The notes under the pieces: generated by a model
Told to the model about the DNA's origin: nothing
Seen by the model: the letters and a program-made list of their open reading frames with translations, nothing else
The model's database searches: none
Translations under genes and position numbers: made by a program
Origin: Ascoidea asiatica
Taxonomy: Eukaryota > Ascomycota > Saccharomycetes > Ascoideales > Ascoideaceae
NCBI GenBank assembly: GCA_001600695.1
Contig: BCKQ01000002.1
Span: 1,240,001 to 1,304,000, forward strand
Direction of reading: 5' to 3'
DNA length: 64,000 nt
Shown: positions 20,815-29,120 of the stretch, piece after piece
Layout of the letters: each line of letters opens with the position of its first letter
Position numbering within the stretch: position 1 is the first letter of the stretch

Positions 20815-22353
20815 ATGGAAAAAGAACTAGATCAATGGATTGACTTCACCCTTGAGTCAAGTAATAAGTTCATGAAAGAACTTTTAAAAGAACAAGCAAT
20901 AATTTTAACAGCAGAATTACAAGAAAAATTAGAAAATATTCAAAGGAAAGATGAGGATTTAGAACAACAAGTAAAATATTTAGGTGAAGAAATTGATAAT
21001 ATGGGAGTTGAATTAAATAAAAAAGATAATGAAATAAATTTTTTAAAAGAAAATAATTTTGAAAATAATGAAAAAGATAAAATAATTATTGAAAAAAATG
21101 AAATAATTGAAAAAAATGATAAAGAAATTTATGAATTGAATTGTAAACTTAATTCACTTAAAAGAAAGATATTTTCAATATTTTCTGAAACTACTGGTGA
21201 TATATTGACTTCTAATGATAATGATGAATATATACAAAAATCTTCTCCAAATTTAAATTCAAATACTGAAATTCAGCAAAATATAGAAAATGAAGAAAGT
21301 ATAGAAAATGAAAAGAGGAATCAAGAATTAGAAAATGAAGAAAATGAAGAAAATGAAGTAAATCAAGAACATCAAGAATCTCCGAAGACTCCTACGGCTC
21401 CAGATACTTCTGAAGATCAAATAAATCAAAAAATTCTAGAAAATAAAGAGAGCCAAGAAAATCAAGAACCCTTAGAAATCCAAAAGGATCAAGAAGATCA
21501 AGAAATGACTGATGTAAATAATGAAGAATTTAATAATAATAATAATTCTAAATCAAATTCAAAAAAAACTTTATTTCCCTCAAAATCTTTAGAAGAAACT
21601 GTTTTAAATTTAGTTAAAACTTTTGAACCAAAAAGAAAATCAGTAAGTTTGAAAATAAATGATAATGAAAATGAAAATGAAAATATAAATGAAAACTCAA
21701 AAGAAAATAATACTTTAATAGTAAGTGATATTATTGATAATACATTAAATTCTTCATTTAAAAGAAAATTCTCGGATACCGAAGAAAATAATGAAAAAAT
21801 TGATAATAATATTGATAATGAGAATGGAAATACTACTATTAATGAAAATGACAATGGTAATGATGGCGAAAATGAAACTATTAATCAAACTATTTTAGAA
21901 AGTAATAATGATTCAAATGAACAAGATTATGATAATGACAATAATAATAATAACGATGACAATCAAGATGATAGTATAGATGATAATAATAAAAATAAAA
22001 TGAGAAAAATATCTAAAACAACTGTTAAAAAAGAGAAAAAAGATAAAAAAATTAAATTAGTTAAAGAAAAAATAGGTACAATTGATGTTAGAGTTTCTGA
22101 TGGTACAAAACAACTTTTATTTAGAGTTAAAGCAAATACAAAATTTAAAAAATTATTTGGTCATTATTGTAATAGATCAAATAAAGATATTAATGAAATT
22201 TTATTTTATTTCAATGATAATATTATTAATGAACAAGATACTCCTGCAGAAACAAAAATGATTGTTGGTAAAAATTATATCATTACTTGTGTTCCAAATA
22301 TTAAAAAATTGAATGATGAAATTATAGATGAAAATGCTGAAACTAAAACTTAG
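20815..22353 (+). CDS. Coiled-coil protein with a C-terminal SUMO-like domain
   Basis: 512 residues. Residues about 25-125 are a coiled coil (LEDEL/EIxxKDNEI type). Residues 130-400 are Asn/Glu/Gln-rich and acidic, with ENEENEENE and QENQE repeats. A basic patch ([15 protein letters not shown]) leads into a SUMO-like domain at residues about 421-500: GTIDVRVSDGTKQLLFRVKA, TKFKKLFGHYCNRSNK, ILFYFNDNIINEQDTPAE and VGKNYIITCV. It shares T-K-F-K-K-L-F and a following Y-C with the SMT3 product of this window (residues 52-58 there, 442-448 here). There is no Gly-Gly tail, so it is a SUMO mimic rather than a modifier. Rad60/Esc2/Nip45 proteins also carry SUMO-like domains, but usually two and without this coil. 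Confidence 0.75.
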   Translation: MEKELDQWIDFTLESSNKFMKELLKEQAIILTAELQEKLENIQRKDEDLEQQVKYLGEEIDNMGVELNKKDNEINFLKENNFENNEKDKIIIEKNEIIEKNDKEIYELNCKLNSLKRKIFSIFSETTGDILTSNDNDEYIQKSSPNLNSNTEIQQNIENEESIENEKRNQELENEENEENEVNQEHQESPKTPTAPDTSEDQINQKILENKESQENQEPLEIQKDQEDQEMTDVNNEEFNNNNNSKSNSKKTLFPSKSLEETVLNLVKTFEPKRKSVSLKINDNENENENINENSKENNTLIVSDIIDNTLNSSFKRKFSDTEENNEKIDNNIDNENGNTTINENDNGNDGENETINQTILESNNDSNEQDYDNDNNNNNDDNQDDSIDDNNKNKMRKISKTTVKKEKKDKKIKLVKEKIGTIDVRVSDGTKQLLFRVKANTKFKKLFGHYCNRSNKDINEILFYFNDNIINEQDTPAETKMIVGKNYIITCVPNIKKLNDEIIDENAETKT

Positions 22354-22692
22354 TTAGTAATATTTACATATATTCAATATACATACAATATAACACAATA
22401 TAGCGCGATATAGCCATATAATATAATATAATATAATATATATATATTGGCCAGGATTGCTCGTCCAATCAAAAGCAGCCCCAGAGGTATATTTTTGTTC
22501 CTTTGTTTTCGGTATAAAAAGTACCAATACAAAGGGAAAGCTCTGCTTAAATATGAAAACCAGATTAGAATTGTAGTGGTAAGATTCATTTATAATTCTT
22601 ATAACCTTCATAATTTTCATATAATATTTTCAATAATCATTCAATTTTAATTTAATTTTTATTATTCTAACATACAAATCTTTGTTTATTAG
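22354..22692. other. Upstream region / probable 5' leader with intron-like acceptor
   Basis: ATATAATATAAT repeats to about 22447, a GC-richer patch with the CCAAT pair, the only ATG at 22553 (followed by an in-frame TAG at 22574), a GTAAGA donor-like site at 22579, TTCTAAC near 22664 and a TTTATTAG acceptor ending at 22692. This looks like a spliced leader, but the frames do not close (see the next gene). Confidence 0.4.
22446..22469. promoter_or_regulatory. Pair of opposed CCAAT boxes
   Basis: ATTGG at 22446-22450 and CCAAT at 22465-22469 lie in a small GC-richer patch upstream of the membrane-protein gene. CCAAT is the Hap2/3/5 site in yeasts. Function here is inferred from the motif alone. 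Confidence 0.35.
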
Positions 22693-22694
22693 CA

Positions 22695-23360
22695 TTGTTG
22701 GTGGTGGCAAAAATAGAAGAAATACTAAAAAATAGAATACTTATATTAATATTATTACATATAATAATTTTGCATTCATATGCTAAATTTAATCCAGCTT
22801 TTTGGACTTATACTAATAGAATTGGTACAACTCTTACCATGTTTGACACTGCTAATGGTGGAGATGCATTAAGAAGTTGTATGAAATTATTTCCTTTTCC
22901 TGGGTTTAGTTTTTTCTTATTGCACAATCAATTAGGTGCTATTTTTGCAGATATGATAATACTGCTTCTTCTTTATTTAGCATCATTTAGCTGGGTAGGT
23001 GATAATCTTTATCAAAAATCAAAGAATGAGACTTTTAATATAATTTTAAGAGGTACCCGAGAAAGAGAACCGAATAGTTATACTGATGTTTTAGAAATGG
23101 GTCCTTTCATTTATACAATTCAAAATAACAAATATGTTTTTATTCTTCCATTATTCACCCATCAATTGTTTATACTATTGGTAACTGTTTTAAATACTTT
23201 TGTATTTGCTTTTAGTCAACTTGAAATCTTGGAAAAATTTTTCCTTATTGTTTTCAATTTAGGATTTTATATTCTTCCTAAGGAATTTAATTCAACATTG
23301 TTAAGGCAAATGAGAGAAAACTTGACTGAAGATTATGGTTTTGATGAAAATGAAATATGA
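22695..23360 (+). CDS. Multi-pass membrane protein, family not recognised, 5' end unresolved
   Basis: The open frame encodes about 220 residues with four hydrophobic segments: near the start (ILILILLHIIILHSY), IFADMIILLLLYLASF, YVFILPLFTHQLFILLVTVL and FFLIVFNLGFYIL. The tail is acidic (DYGFDENEI). There is no ATG at the left end of the frame. The frame opens directly after an AG acceptor with TTCTAAC 25 bases upstream, so a 5' exon is likely, but I could not find a phase-compatible ATG exon. The first in-frame ATG (22839, MFDTANGGD) would lose the first segment. An endomembrane protein is likely; no catalytic motif is seen. I considered derlin, Kei1 and Erg28 and found no real match. Confidence 0.55.
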   Translation: MLVVAKIEEILKNRILILILLHIIILHSYAKFNPAFWTYTNRIGTTLTMFDTANGGDALRSCMKLFPFPGFSFFLLHNQLGAIFADMIILLLLYLASFSWVGDNLYQKSKNETFNIILRGTREREPNSYTDVLEMGPFIYTIQNNKYVFILPLFTHQLFILLVTVLNTFVFAFSQLEILEKFFLIVFNLGFYILPKEFNSTLLRQMRENLTEDYGFDENEI

Positions 23361-23628
23361 AATTTAAGTATCAAAAGAAGATAAATATCAAATATTAATA
23401 ATAATCATAATGCTACTGATATTACTGAAAATAATCAATATAAAATCAAAATTTGAGTGGATAGTGAAAATACGAAATAGCAAAATAAGTACTAAATAAA
23501 TGGTAAAATCACAATATTGAAAAACTTTAGTATTTATTACGTTTAAAATCTTAGAAAATTTTAAAAGTAGTAATATCTACTTTAGAATTTTTCATTAATG
23601 ATGAAATCTCTTGATATCTAAGCTGTAA

Positions 23629-24966
23629 TTATAAAAATTGATTTTCAGAATCACCTGCTCTTTTTTTCAAAGAAAAGTAAAATTGTTTTGGGGGTTCTTC
23701 TTTATATCCTTCAAAAATTAAACTTTTAATTGAAATGAAGCCATCTTTTACTTTAACTATAAGTTTGGATTGATCAACAGATAAAATAAATTGACCCAAT
23801 TGATTTAATTTATTTAAATTTAGTATATTATTATCGTCTTTGTCATTGTTATTGTCAATACTAAAGGATTCAATGCTTTTGAAAATAATTCTTGATTTTT
23901 TATTAATTAGTTTTTTTTTTTTAATTATATTAACTTCTTTGAAAGAAAATAAAGGACCAAGAATTGAAAATCTTTTAATAATTTGATCTTTTGAAAGAGT
24001 ATTGAAATTTAAATATAAATCATCTTTTATAATTTTTTTAGCATATGAAAATTTATATGATTTTTCAATTTTTTGGAAATTTAATTCATTTAAAAATAAA
24101 TTTTTCTCAATTACAAATTTTAATAAATTTGATCCGATTTCAGATAGATAATTAGTTAATGAACTAACTGATTTTAAATTTGAAGTTATTGGAATTTCAT
24201 TTGATTGATAAATAATTTTACCTTTATCAAATTTAGATGGATGTAAAGTTTGTATAGTTACACCAGTAATATCATCATTATTTAATAGTGTATATTGAAT
24301 TGGAGAAGATCCAGAATATTTAGGTAATAAAGAAGGATGAACATTAATACCACCAAATTTTAATGAATTTAAGAAATTTGAAGGTATCAAAGATCCATAT
24401 GATACTGCAATTGCAAAATTATAAACTTTTGCTAAAGAATTAATTTCATCTTTACTATCAGCTTCAATAATTGTAAGTTTTTTATCTTTTGAAAATTTAT
24501 TAATTGGTAATTCTGATTTTCTCTTTAAATTTCTACCAATTGGTTTTGATTTTTTTGTAATTACATGAATTGAATTAATTAAATTTATATTTTTTTCTTT
24601 TAAATTAATTAATTTATCTAATGACTTTATACTAAATTCATCAGAACCAAAAAATGCTATATTTAAAGGTTCTAAATCTTTTAAATTTAAATGAAATTGA
24701 GATTTTGATTTATCAAGATTATCAAGATTCTCAATGTTTTCAATACTTCCATTTTTTTCAGCTCTTTCAATATTTTTAGTAATTGTTAAATCATTTAAAT
24801 TTTGTGATGTTGAATAGAATCGAGATTTAACTAGAATTTGAAATTGAACTTGAAATTGAAATTGAAGCTGAGATTTTGAATGTATTTTGAATGGGTTCCT
24901 TATTGGGACAACTATTCTTGCCCACGTCTGCATTCTCTGAATTATCATTTCTAAAGGTATATTCAA
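23629..24966 (-). CDS. FMT1: Mitochondrial methionyl-tRNA formyltransferase
   Basis: 445 residues. It has a basic, Gln/Ser-rich N-terminus of about 95 residues that would act as a mitochondrial presequence. The formyltransferase domain starts at LNIAFFGSDEFSIKSLDKL. The catalytic and folate-binding core is present: INVHPSLLPKYSGSSPIQ (the Asn and His of the N-x-H motif, about residues 205-222) and TGVTIQTLHPSKFDKGKI with the catalytic Asp. A C-terminal domain follows with several Asn/Asp inserts. It formylates initiator Met-tRNA for mitochondrial translation. It is transcribed divergently from MZT1. Confidence 0.93.
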   Translation of the reverse strand: MNIPLEMIIQRMQTWARIVVPIRNPFKIHSKSQLQFQFQVQFQILVKSRFYSTSQNLNDLTITKNIERAEKNGSIENIENLDNLDKSKSQFHLNLKDLEPLNIAFFGSDEFSIKSLDKLINLKEKNINLINSIHVITKKSKPIGRNLKRKSELPINKFSKDKKLTIIEADSKDEINSLAKVYNFAIAVSYGSLIPSNFLNSLKFGGINVHPSLLPKYSGSSPIQYTLLNNDDITGVTIQTLHPSKFDKGKIIYQSNEIPITSNLKSVSSLTNYLSEIGSNLLKFVIEKNLFLNELNFQKIEKSYKFSYAKKIIKDDLYLNFNTLSKDQIIKRFSILGPLFSFKEVNIIKKKKLINKKSRIIFKSIESFSIDNNNDKDDNNILNLNKLNQLGQFILSVDQSKLIVKVKDGFISIKSLIFEGYKEEPPKQFYFSLKKRAGDSENQFL

Positions 24967-25254
24967 ATATCCTCTTCTATATTTTTGTCTATTATTCTAT
25001 CTATATTCTTGTATCTATATTTTTGTTCTTCTCAACCTTTTTGATCTTCCTGATGAAATAAATGAAATAAAAATCCAAACCTATTAAAGACATCAAAAAA
25101 TAATTCTTTCTCTGTCTGTTTACAGGCTAGGAAAAAGATCCACATACATGGTCTCATTTCCAGTTTCGTTGTTGTTTTTGTTTATCGTTTGTTTTGTATT
25201 GATTTAATCAATTTAATTTATTTACTTGATTTATTTATTTATTCTTCGAATTCA

Positions 25255-25356
25255 ATGAATTCAATTGCAAGACATAAATTAGAAATATCATTCAAGTTTT
25301 ATTCACAATCATTAAAGTCACTTCAGGAATGGAACACTACTGAACTTCAGCATTAA
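25255..25356 (+). CDS. 33-codon ORF directly abutting the MZT1 start (upstream ORF or tiny gene)
   Basis: ATG at 25255, 33 codons, TAA at 25354-25356. The next base begins the MZT1 ATG, so the junction reads TAAATG. The peptide (starts MNSIARHKLEISFKFYSQ) is amphipathic and not low-complexity, unlike chance ORFs nearby. It could be a regulatory upstream ORF that allows termination-reinitiation, or the first cistron of a two-cistron mRNA. No homologue recognised. Confidence 0.4.
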   Translation: MNSIARHKLEISFKFYSQSLKSLQEWNTTELQH

Positions 25357-25655
25357 ATGACTCCTTTGAATATGAATTTTAATCCATCAAGAGATGAAGG
25401 TGCAGAATTAATCTTGGAAGCAGAAACTCTTCTACAACAATTATCAATTATAAATATTAATCCAGATCAAGATATGCTAAGAATATGTTTTCAGTTATGT
25501 GACTTGGGAATTGATCCTGTTTTATTATCAGTATGTAATACTTTTTTATTGTTTATTTCGACAATTATATTCATTATAGAAATTAATGATACTAATTATT
25601 ATTATTGTATTTAATCTTATAGAAAGTTGTTCATAATTTATTGACTCAACAGTGA
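25357..25655 (+). CDS. MZT1: MOZART1 homologue (gamma-tubulin complex microprotein); two exons
   Basis: Spliced as 25357..25530 and 25623..25655, 68 residues. Unspliced, the frame runs into the intron and loses the conserved tail. The core (ILEAETLLQQLS, then DQDMLRICFQLCDLGIDPVL and, after splicing, LSKVVHNLL) matches the MOZART1 pattern of three short helices, including the I-C-x-x-L-C-x-x-G-I-x-P-x-x-L-S signature. Mzt1 binds N-terminal regions of gamma-tubulin complex proteins and recruits the complex to spindle pole bodies. S. cerevisiae lacks it; S. pombe and Candida albicans have it. It is convergent with the monooxygenase gene, 40 bp away. Confidence 0.88.
25531..25622 (+). other. Intron of MZT1
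   Basis: Donor GTATGT, branch point TACTAAT near 25590, acceptor CTTATAG ending at 25622. Splicing joins ..TTA TCA to AAA GTT GTT, giving L-S-K-V-V as in MOZART1 proteins. 92 bp. Confidence 0.9.
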
Positions 25656-25695
25656 AAACTATATAAAAAAAAAAACGAGTGAAGTATTTAATTAT

Positions 25696-26931
25696 TTATT
25701 TACTTCTTTTAGACAAAAGTGGTGAATCACTTCCTTCATATAATTTATCAAAATCAAATGCATCAAAACAAGCTTGTCTAGATAATTTAACTGCCATAGA
25801 ACATCTTTCATTTATTGATTTTTTATAATTTTGAACTATATTTCCCCACATTTCATCAACGCTATCTTCTTTATTACTCTCGTTTATAATTAAATCAATA
25901 AATGTTTTAACATCAGAAATACCATGATTACATGCTTCTCCTCTGAACATTGTCATTGCATGACATGAATCTCCCATTAATATAATTTTATTATTGAAAT
26001 CATTCCATTTAACTATATCCCAATCTGCAATTTTCAACTCTAAAAAATCATCTGTAGACTCTTTATTTTCATTAATTTCACACATTTTTTCAATTAGATA
26101 TTTTAATTTTATATTAATTCCTTTTGTTCTTTCTTCAATTTCTTTCACTAGTTCTCTCCTAGTAATCTTATTCTTACTTTTATTCTCATTTTCAATTTTC
26201 CAAGCCAACATAATTTGTGCTAAATATTTTCCATTAATTTTTGTATAATTTGGATCTGCTAAAGTTGAATACCAAAAAAATGTATTATTTTCTTGAATTG
26301 TACCTTGAAATAATAATGGATCAAATTTTTTTGATAATTGAAGATATTCTTCTTCATTTAATTCAATTGTTTTTCCAATAAATTTAACTGGTAAATAATT
26401 CAATTTATAATTATCAGTATTTGTAAAACTTCTTGTAATTGAATTTGATCCTTCAATTCCAAATAATATATCACCTTGAAAAACTTTACCATTCTTACAA
26501 ATTATATTTATCTTTTCATCTTTAATTTCAATTTTTTTTGTCTCACATCCCCAATTAATTTCAATATCTGTTGATAAAATTTTTCTAATTTCTTCTCTTC
26601 TAACTCTCAATCTATTTCTTGATGGTGGAATTTTAATAATTGATTTACCATTCGTTCCATTGATATAAAGAAAATTTCCATTATCTTTTAGATTAAAATC
26701 TTTTATAACTTGTGCTTCATAAATTTTTAAATATAAATCCAATGGTAATAAATCTTTTAAATCTTTTAATGACCAATGTAATGTAATTCCCCATCCTTGA
26801 CCTCTAGAATTAATTGATTCATCTCTATCTAAAATTTCAAATGGTATTTCAAGTTTTTTTAAGGCTTGTGCTAATGTTAATCCAACTATACCAGCTCCTG
26901 ATATTAAAATTTTACCAAATTTCCATTCCAT
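25696..26931 (-). CDS. FAD-dependent aromatic-type monooxygenase
   Basis: 411 residues, full length for a single-component (class A) flavoprotein hydroxylase. Visible: the N-terminal FAD dinucleotide motif SGAGIVGLTLAQALKKL, an acidic residue ending strand 2 (EILDRDE), the middle motif ILFGIEGSNSITRSF (D-G type, here E-G), and the third FAD motif KIILMGDSCHAMTMFRGE with its Gly-Asp. No signal peptide or C-terminal membrane helix. The substrate is unknown; relatives hydroxylate phenolics or epoxidise alkenes. It lies at the edge of a block with a second monooxygenase, a hydrolase, a reductase and a Zn2Cys6 regulator. Confidence 0.88.
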   Translation of the reverse strand: MEWKFGKILISGAGIVGLTLAQALKKLEIPFEILDRDESINSRGQGWGITLHWSLKDLKDLLPLDLYLKIYEAQVIKDFNLKDNGNFLYINGTNGKSIIKIPPSRNRLRVRREEIRKILSTDIEINWGCETKKIEIKDEKINIICKNGKVFQGDILFGIEGSNSITRSFTNTDNYKLNYLPVKFIGKTIELNEEEYLQLSKKFDPLLFQGTIQENNTFFWYSTLADPNYTKINGKYLAQIMLAWKIENENKSKNKITRRELVKEIEERTKGINIKLKYLIEKMCEINENKESTDDFLELKIADWDIVKWNDFNNKIILMGDSCHAMTMFRGEACNHGISDVKTFIDLIINESNKEDSVDEMWGNIVQNYKKSINERCSMAVKLSRQACFDAFDFDKLYEGSDSPLLSKRSK

Positions 26932-27813
26932 TTTTTATTTTCCTAATTAAATTTATTTTATTTTGTTCAATTTCCTTTATATTCAACAAAATGTATTAAT
27001 TTGAAAACATTTCTTTATTTAAATACTTTTGAATTGAATTATTTTGATTCTACTCAATATAGATAATTAAAAATCATTAGACATTTTATTATTAATTCTA
27101 TTATTCTGTTAGAAACCTATAACAGAAATCAGTTCTATGAATGTTTTCAATTTTGTTGATTTCATTTAATAACACACTAAAAAGAAGAATTGATACAAAA
27201 TGATATTTCAAGTGAATAAAAAATAAAGATAAGGTTGAATAATTCAAGGTCTGGTAAGTTTTTTGATAAGTTGTGGTTGAAAGTATCAGTTGCCTGTTAA
27301 AACGTCGACTTTTAATTTATTTTAATTTTTATTGTTTTTTGATTGTTTTCTTTTGACTTGCAGCTTGTTTTGAGGGAGACCTGGCTATTTTCGCCTACGG
27401 TTAATTAACAGAAGTCCCTAAGGAAAACAAAAATAAGGAAAGTTTCTGAACCCATCTCGAATTCCAAATAACCCATAATCATTCTCATAAAGAGCATAAC
27501 CAAATAACGATGAATTGATTCTTTAGACTTGTGATATGAAATTGTTCACCAAGAGCTCTCTATAGAAAAGAATCTTTTCATAGTAATCACTAATTACGTT
27601 CAAAAGTTTTGCTTTATTTATTTTATTTCATCCCCAGATATTTTAAACTCATCTTTAAAAGGAAATCAAAAAAGAAAAGAAAAAAGGAAGAAAGAAAGAA
27701 AGAAAAGTATTTATTAAATCAATTTGTTTATGAAATATAGTATTTATTTGTAATTCAATTAACTCACTTTATCACAATTTACATTATAAGTTATATTAGT
27801 CAATTCTTACAAA
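26932..27813. other. Divergent promoter region between monooxygenase and hydrolase genes
   Basis: No gene seen. A GC-richer patch at about 27360-27425 contains GCCTACGGTTAATTAAC, a CGG triplet of the kind Zn2Cys6 regulators bind. A purine run with tandem GAAA lies at about 27675-27710. Shared 5' DNA would allow coregulation of the two flanking genes. Confidence 0.4.
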
Positions 27814-28872
27814 ATGTCTATGAAAGAAGGTCATGAAGCCTTAAATCCAATCCATCCATCAATGATTGATAAAATGGATCCAAAATTTGTTGTATTATAT
27901 AATGAACATGTTGCAAATGCTCCAATTAAAAAAAAGATAGATTTACCTTTATTGAGAAAAAATTATTCAAAAATTTATTCTTATGGTACTGCTCCAGCTC
28001 CAGAAATAAAATATATCAAAGATATTTTTTTCAAATCTTTTGATGATTTTGAAGTTAAATTACGTATTTATAAACCAAATGATACAAAAAAAGATGAATT
28101 ATTACCTGTTCATATTGATTTTCATGGTGGTGGTTGGGGTTTAGGTGATTTAGATACTGAATCCCATGTTTTAAAACATTATGTTGAAAAAGCAAGAATT
28201 GCAGTTGTTGATGTTGATTATAGATTAATTCCTGAATTTGCATTTCCAACAGGTTTAAAAGATTGTTTTGAAGCAACTAAATATATTTATAATAATTCAA
28301 AATCTTTGGGTTTTAAACAAAATAGTATTTCAATTGGTGGAGTTAGTGCTGGTGGTAATATTTGTTTAGCTGTTAATCATTTATGTCGTGATATTAAATT
28401 ACCTTTAAAATTAGTTTGTGCTGGTACTCCACAAGTTGATGATATTCAACCATATAAAACTACATCTGATTCTCCATATAAATCTTGTAAAGAATGTGAA
28501 TTTGCTCCAACTTTAAATTGGGCAAGATTAAAATGGTTTGATGACTTAAAATGGGCTTCATTATCTCAAGATCCAACAGAAAGAGCAAAGCAAGAAAAGG
28601 AAATTGGGTGGTTTAAATCTATTATAACTGCTCCAAATTGGAAAAATTTATCTAAAACTGTTATTTATACTGCAGGTTGTGATCCAATGAGAGATGAAGG
28701 TAGAGCTTATGCTAAAAAATTGATTGACACTGGAAATGAATGTGTTTATAAGAATTTTGTTGGTGTTCCTCATCCATTTATGCATATGGATAAAGATTTA
28801 TGGCAAGCAAGTACGTTTATTGATTTGACTGCAAAAGAATTAGCTTTAGCTCATGGTACAATTGGCTGGTAG
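27814..28872 (+). CDS. Alpha/beta hydrolase, hormone-sensitive-lipase (fold-3) family
   Basis: 352 residues. The oxyanion-hole motif HGGGWGLGD is at about 104, DVDYRLIPEFAFP follows at about 133-145, and the nucleophile elbow GGVSAGGN has Ser near 178. The acid (GCDPMRDEG, about 290) and the His (GVPHPFMH, about 320) complete the triad. The family contains esterases and lactonases acting on short acyl esters. There is no signal peptide, so the enzyme is probably cytosolic. It is divergent from one monooxygenase and convergent with the reductase, which fits a role in ester or lactone hydrolysis in the same pathway (inference). Confidence 0.88.
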   Translation: MSMKEGHEALNPIHPSMIDKMDPKFVVLYNEHVANAPIKKKIDLPLLRKNYSKIYSYGTAPAPEIKYIKDIFFKSFDDFEVKLRIYKPNDTKKDELLPVHIDFHGGGWGLGDLDTESHVLKHYVEKARIAVVDVDYRLIPEFAFPTGLKDCFEATKYIYNNSKSLGFKQNSISIGGVSAGGNICLAVNHLCRDIKLPLKLVCAGTPQVDDIQPYKTTSDSPYKSCKECEFAPTLNWARLKWFDDLKWASLSQDPTERAKQEKEIGWFKSIITAPNWKNLSKTVIYTAGCDPMRDEGRAYAKKLIDTGNECVYKNFVGVPHPFMHMDKDLWQASTFIDLTAKELALAHGTIGW

Positions 28873-29120
28873 ATTCATATATATGTATATATAATTTTTA
28901 CTTTTTTTAATATAACTATCATTATACTTTCATGGAAACTTAAATATATAAGTATGTTTTTAAATTTAATTTACAATTAAAATTTTCGAGTTTATTATGA
29001 TATTATGATTATTAATATTAAAATCACTATTCAAAAGTAATTTTCCGAAAAAAAAAGTTTATGTATTTAAGAACATAGGATATTTATTTCGAATTTCATT
29101 AATTATGAGAATATAAAAGT

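Noticed and set aside
22447-22650. 67-codon frame upstream of the membrane-protein gene
   Set aside because: It has no ATG (starts at TTG), and its phase does not join the downstream exon at the acceptor.
22695-23360. Derlin (DER1/DFM1) identity for the membrane protein
   Set aside because: The number of hydrophobic segments is compatible, but the derlin N-terminal PPxTR-type motif and WR motif are absent.
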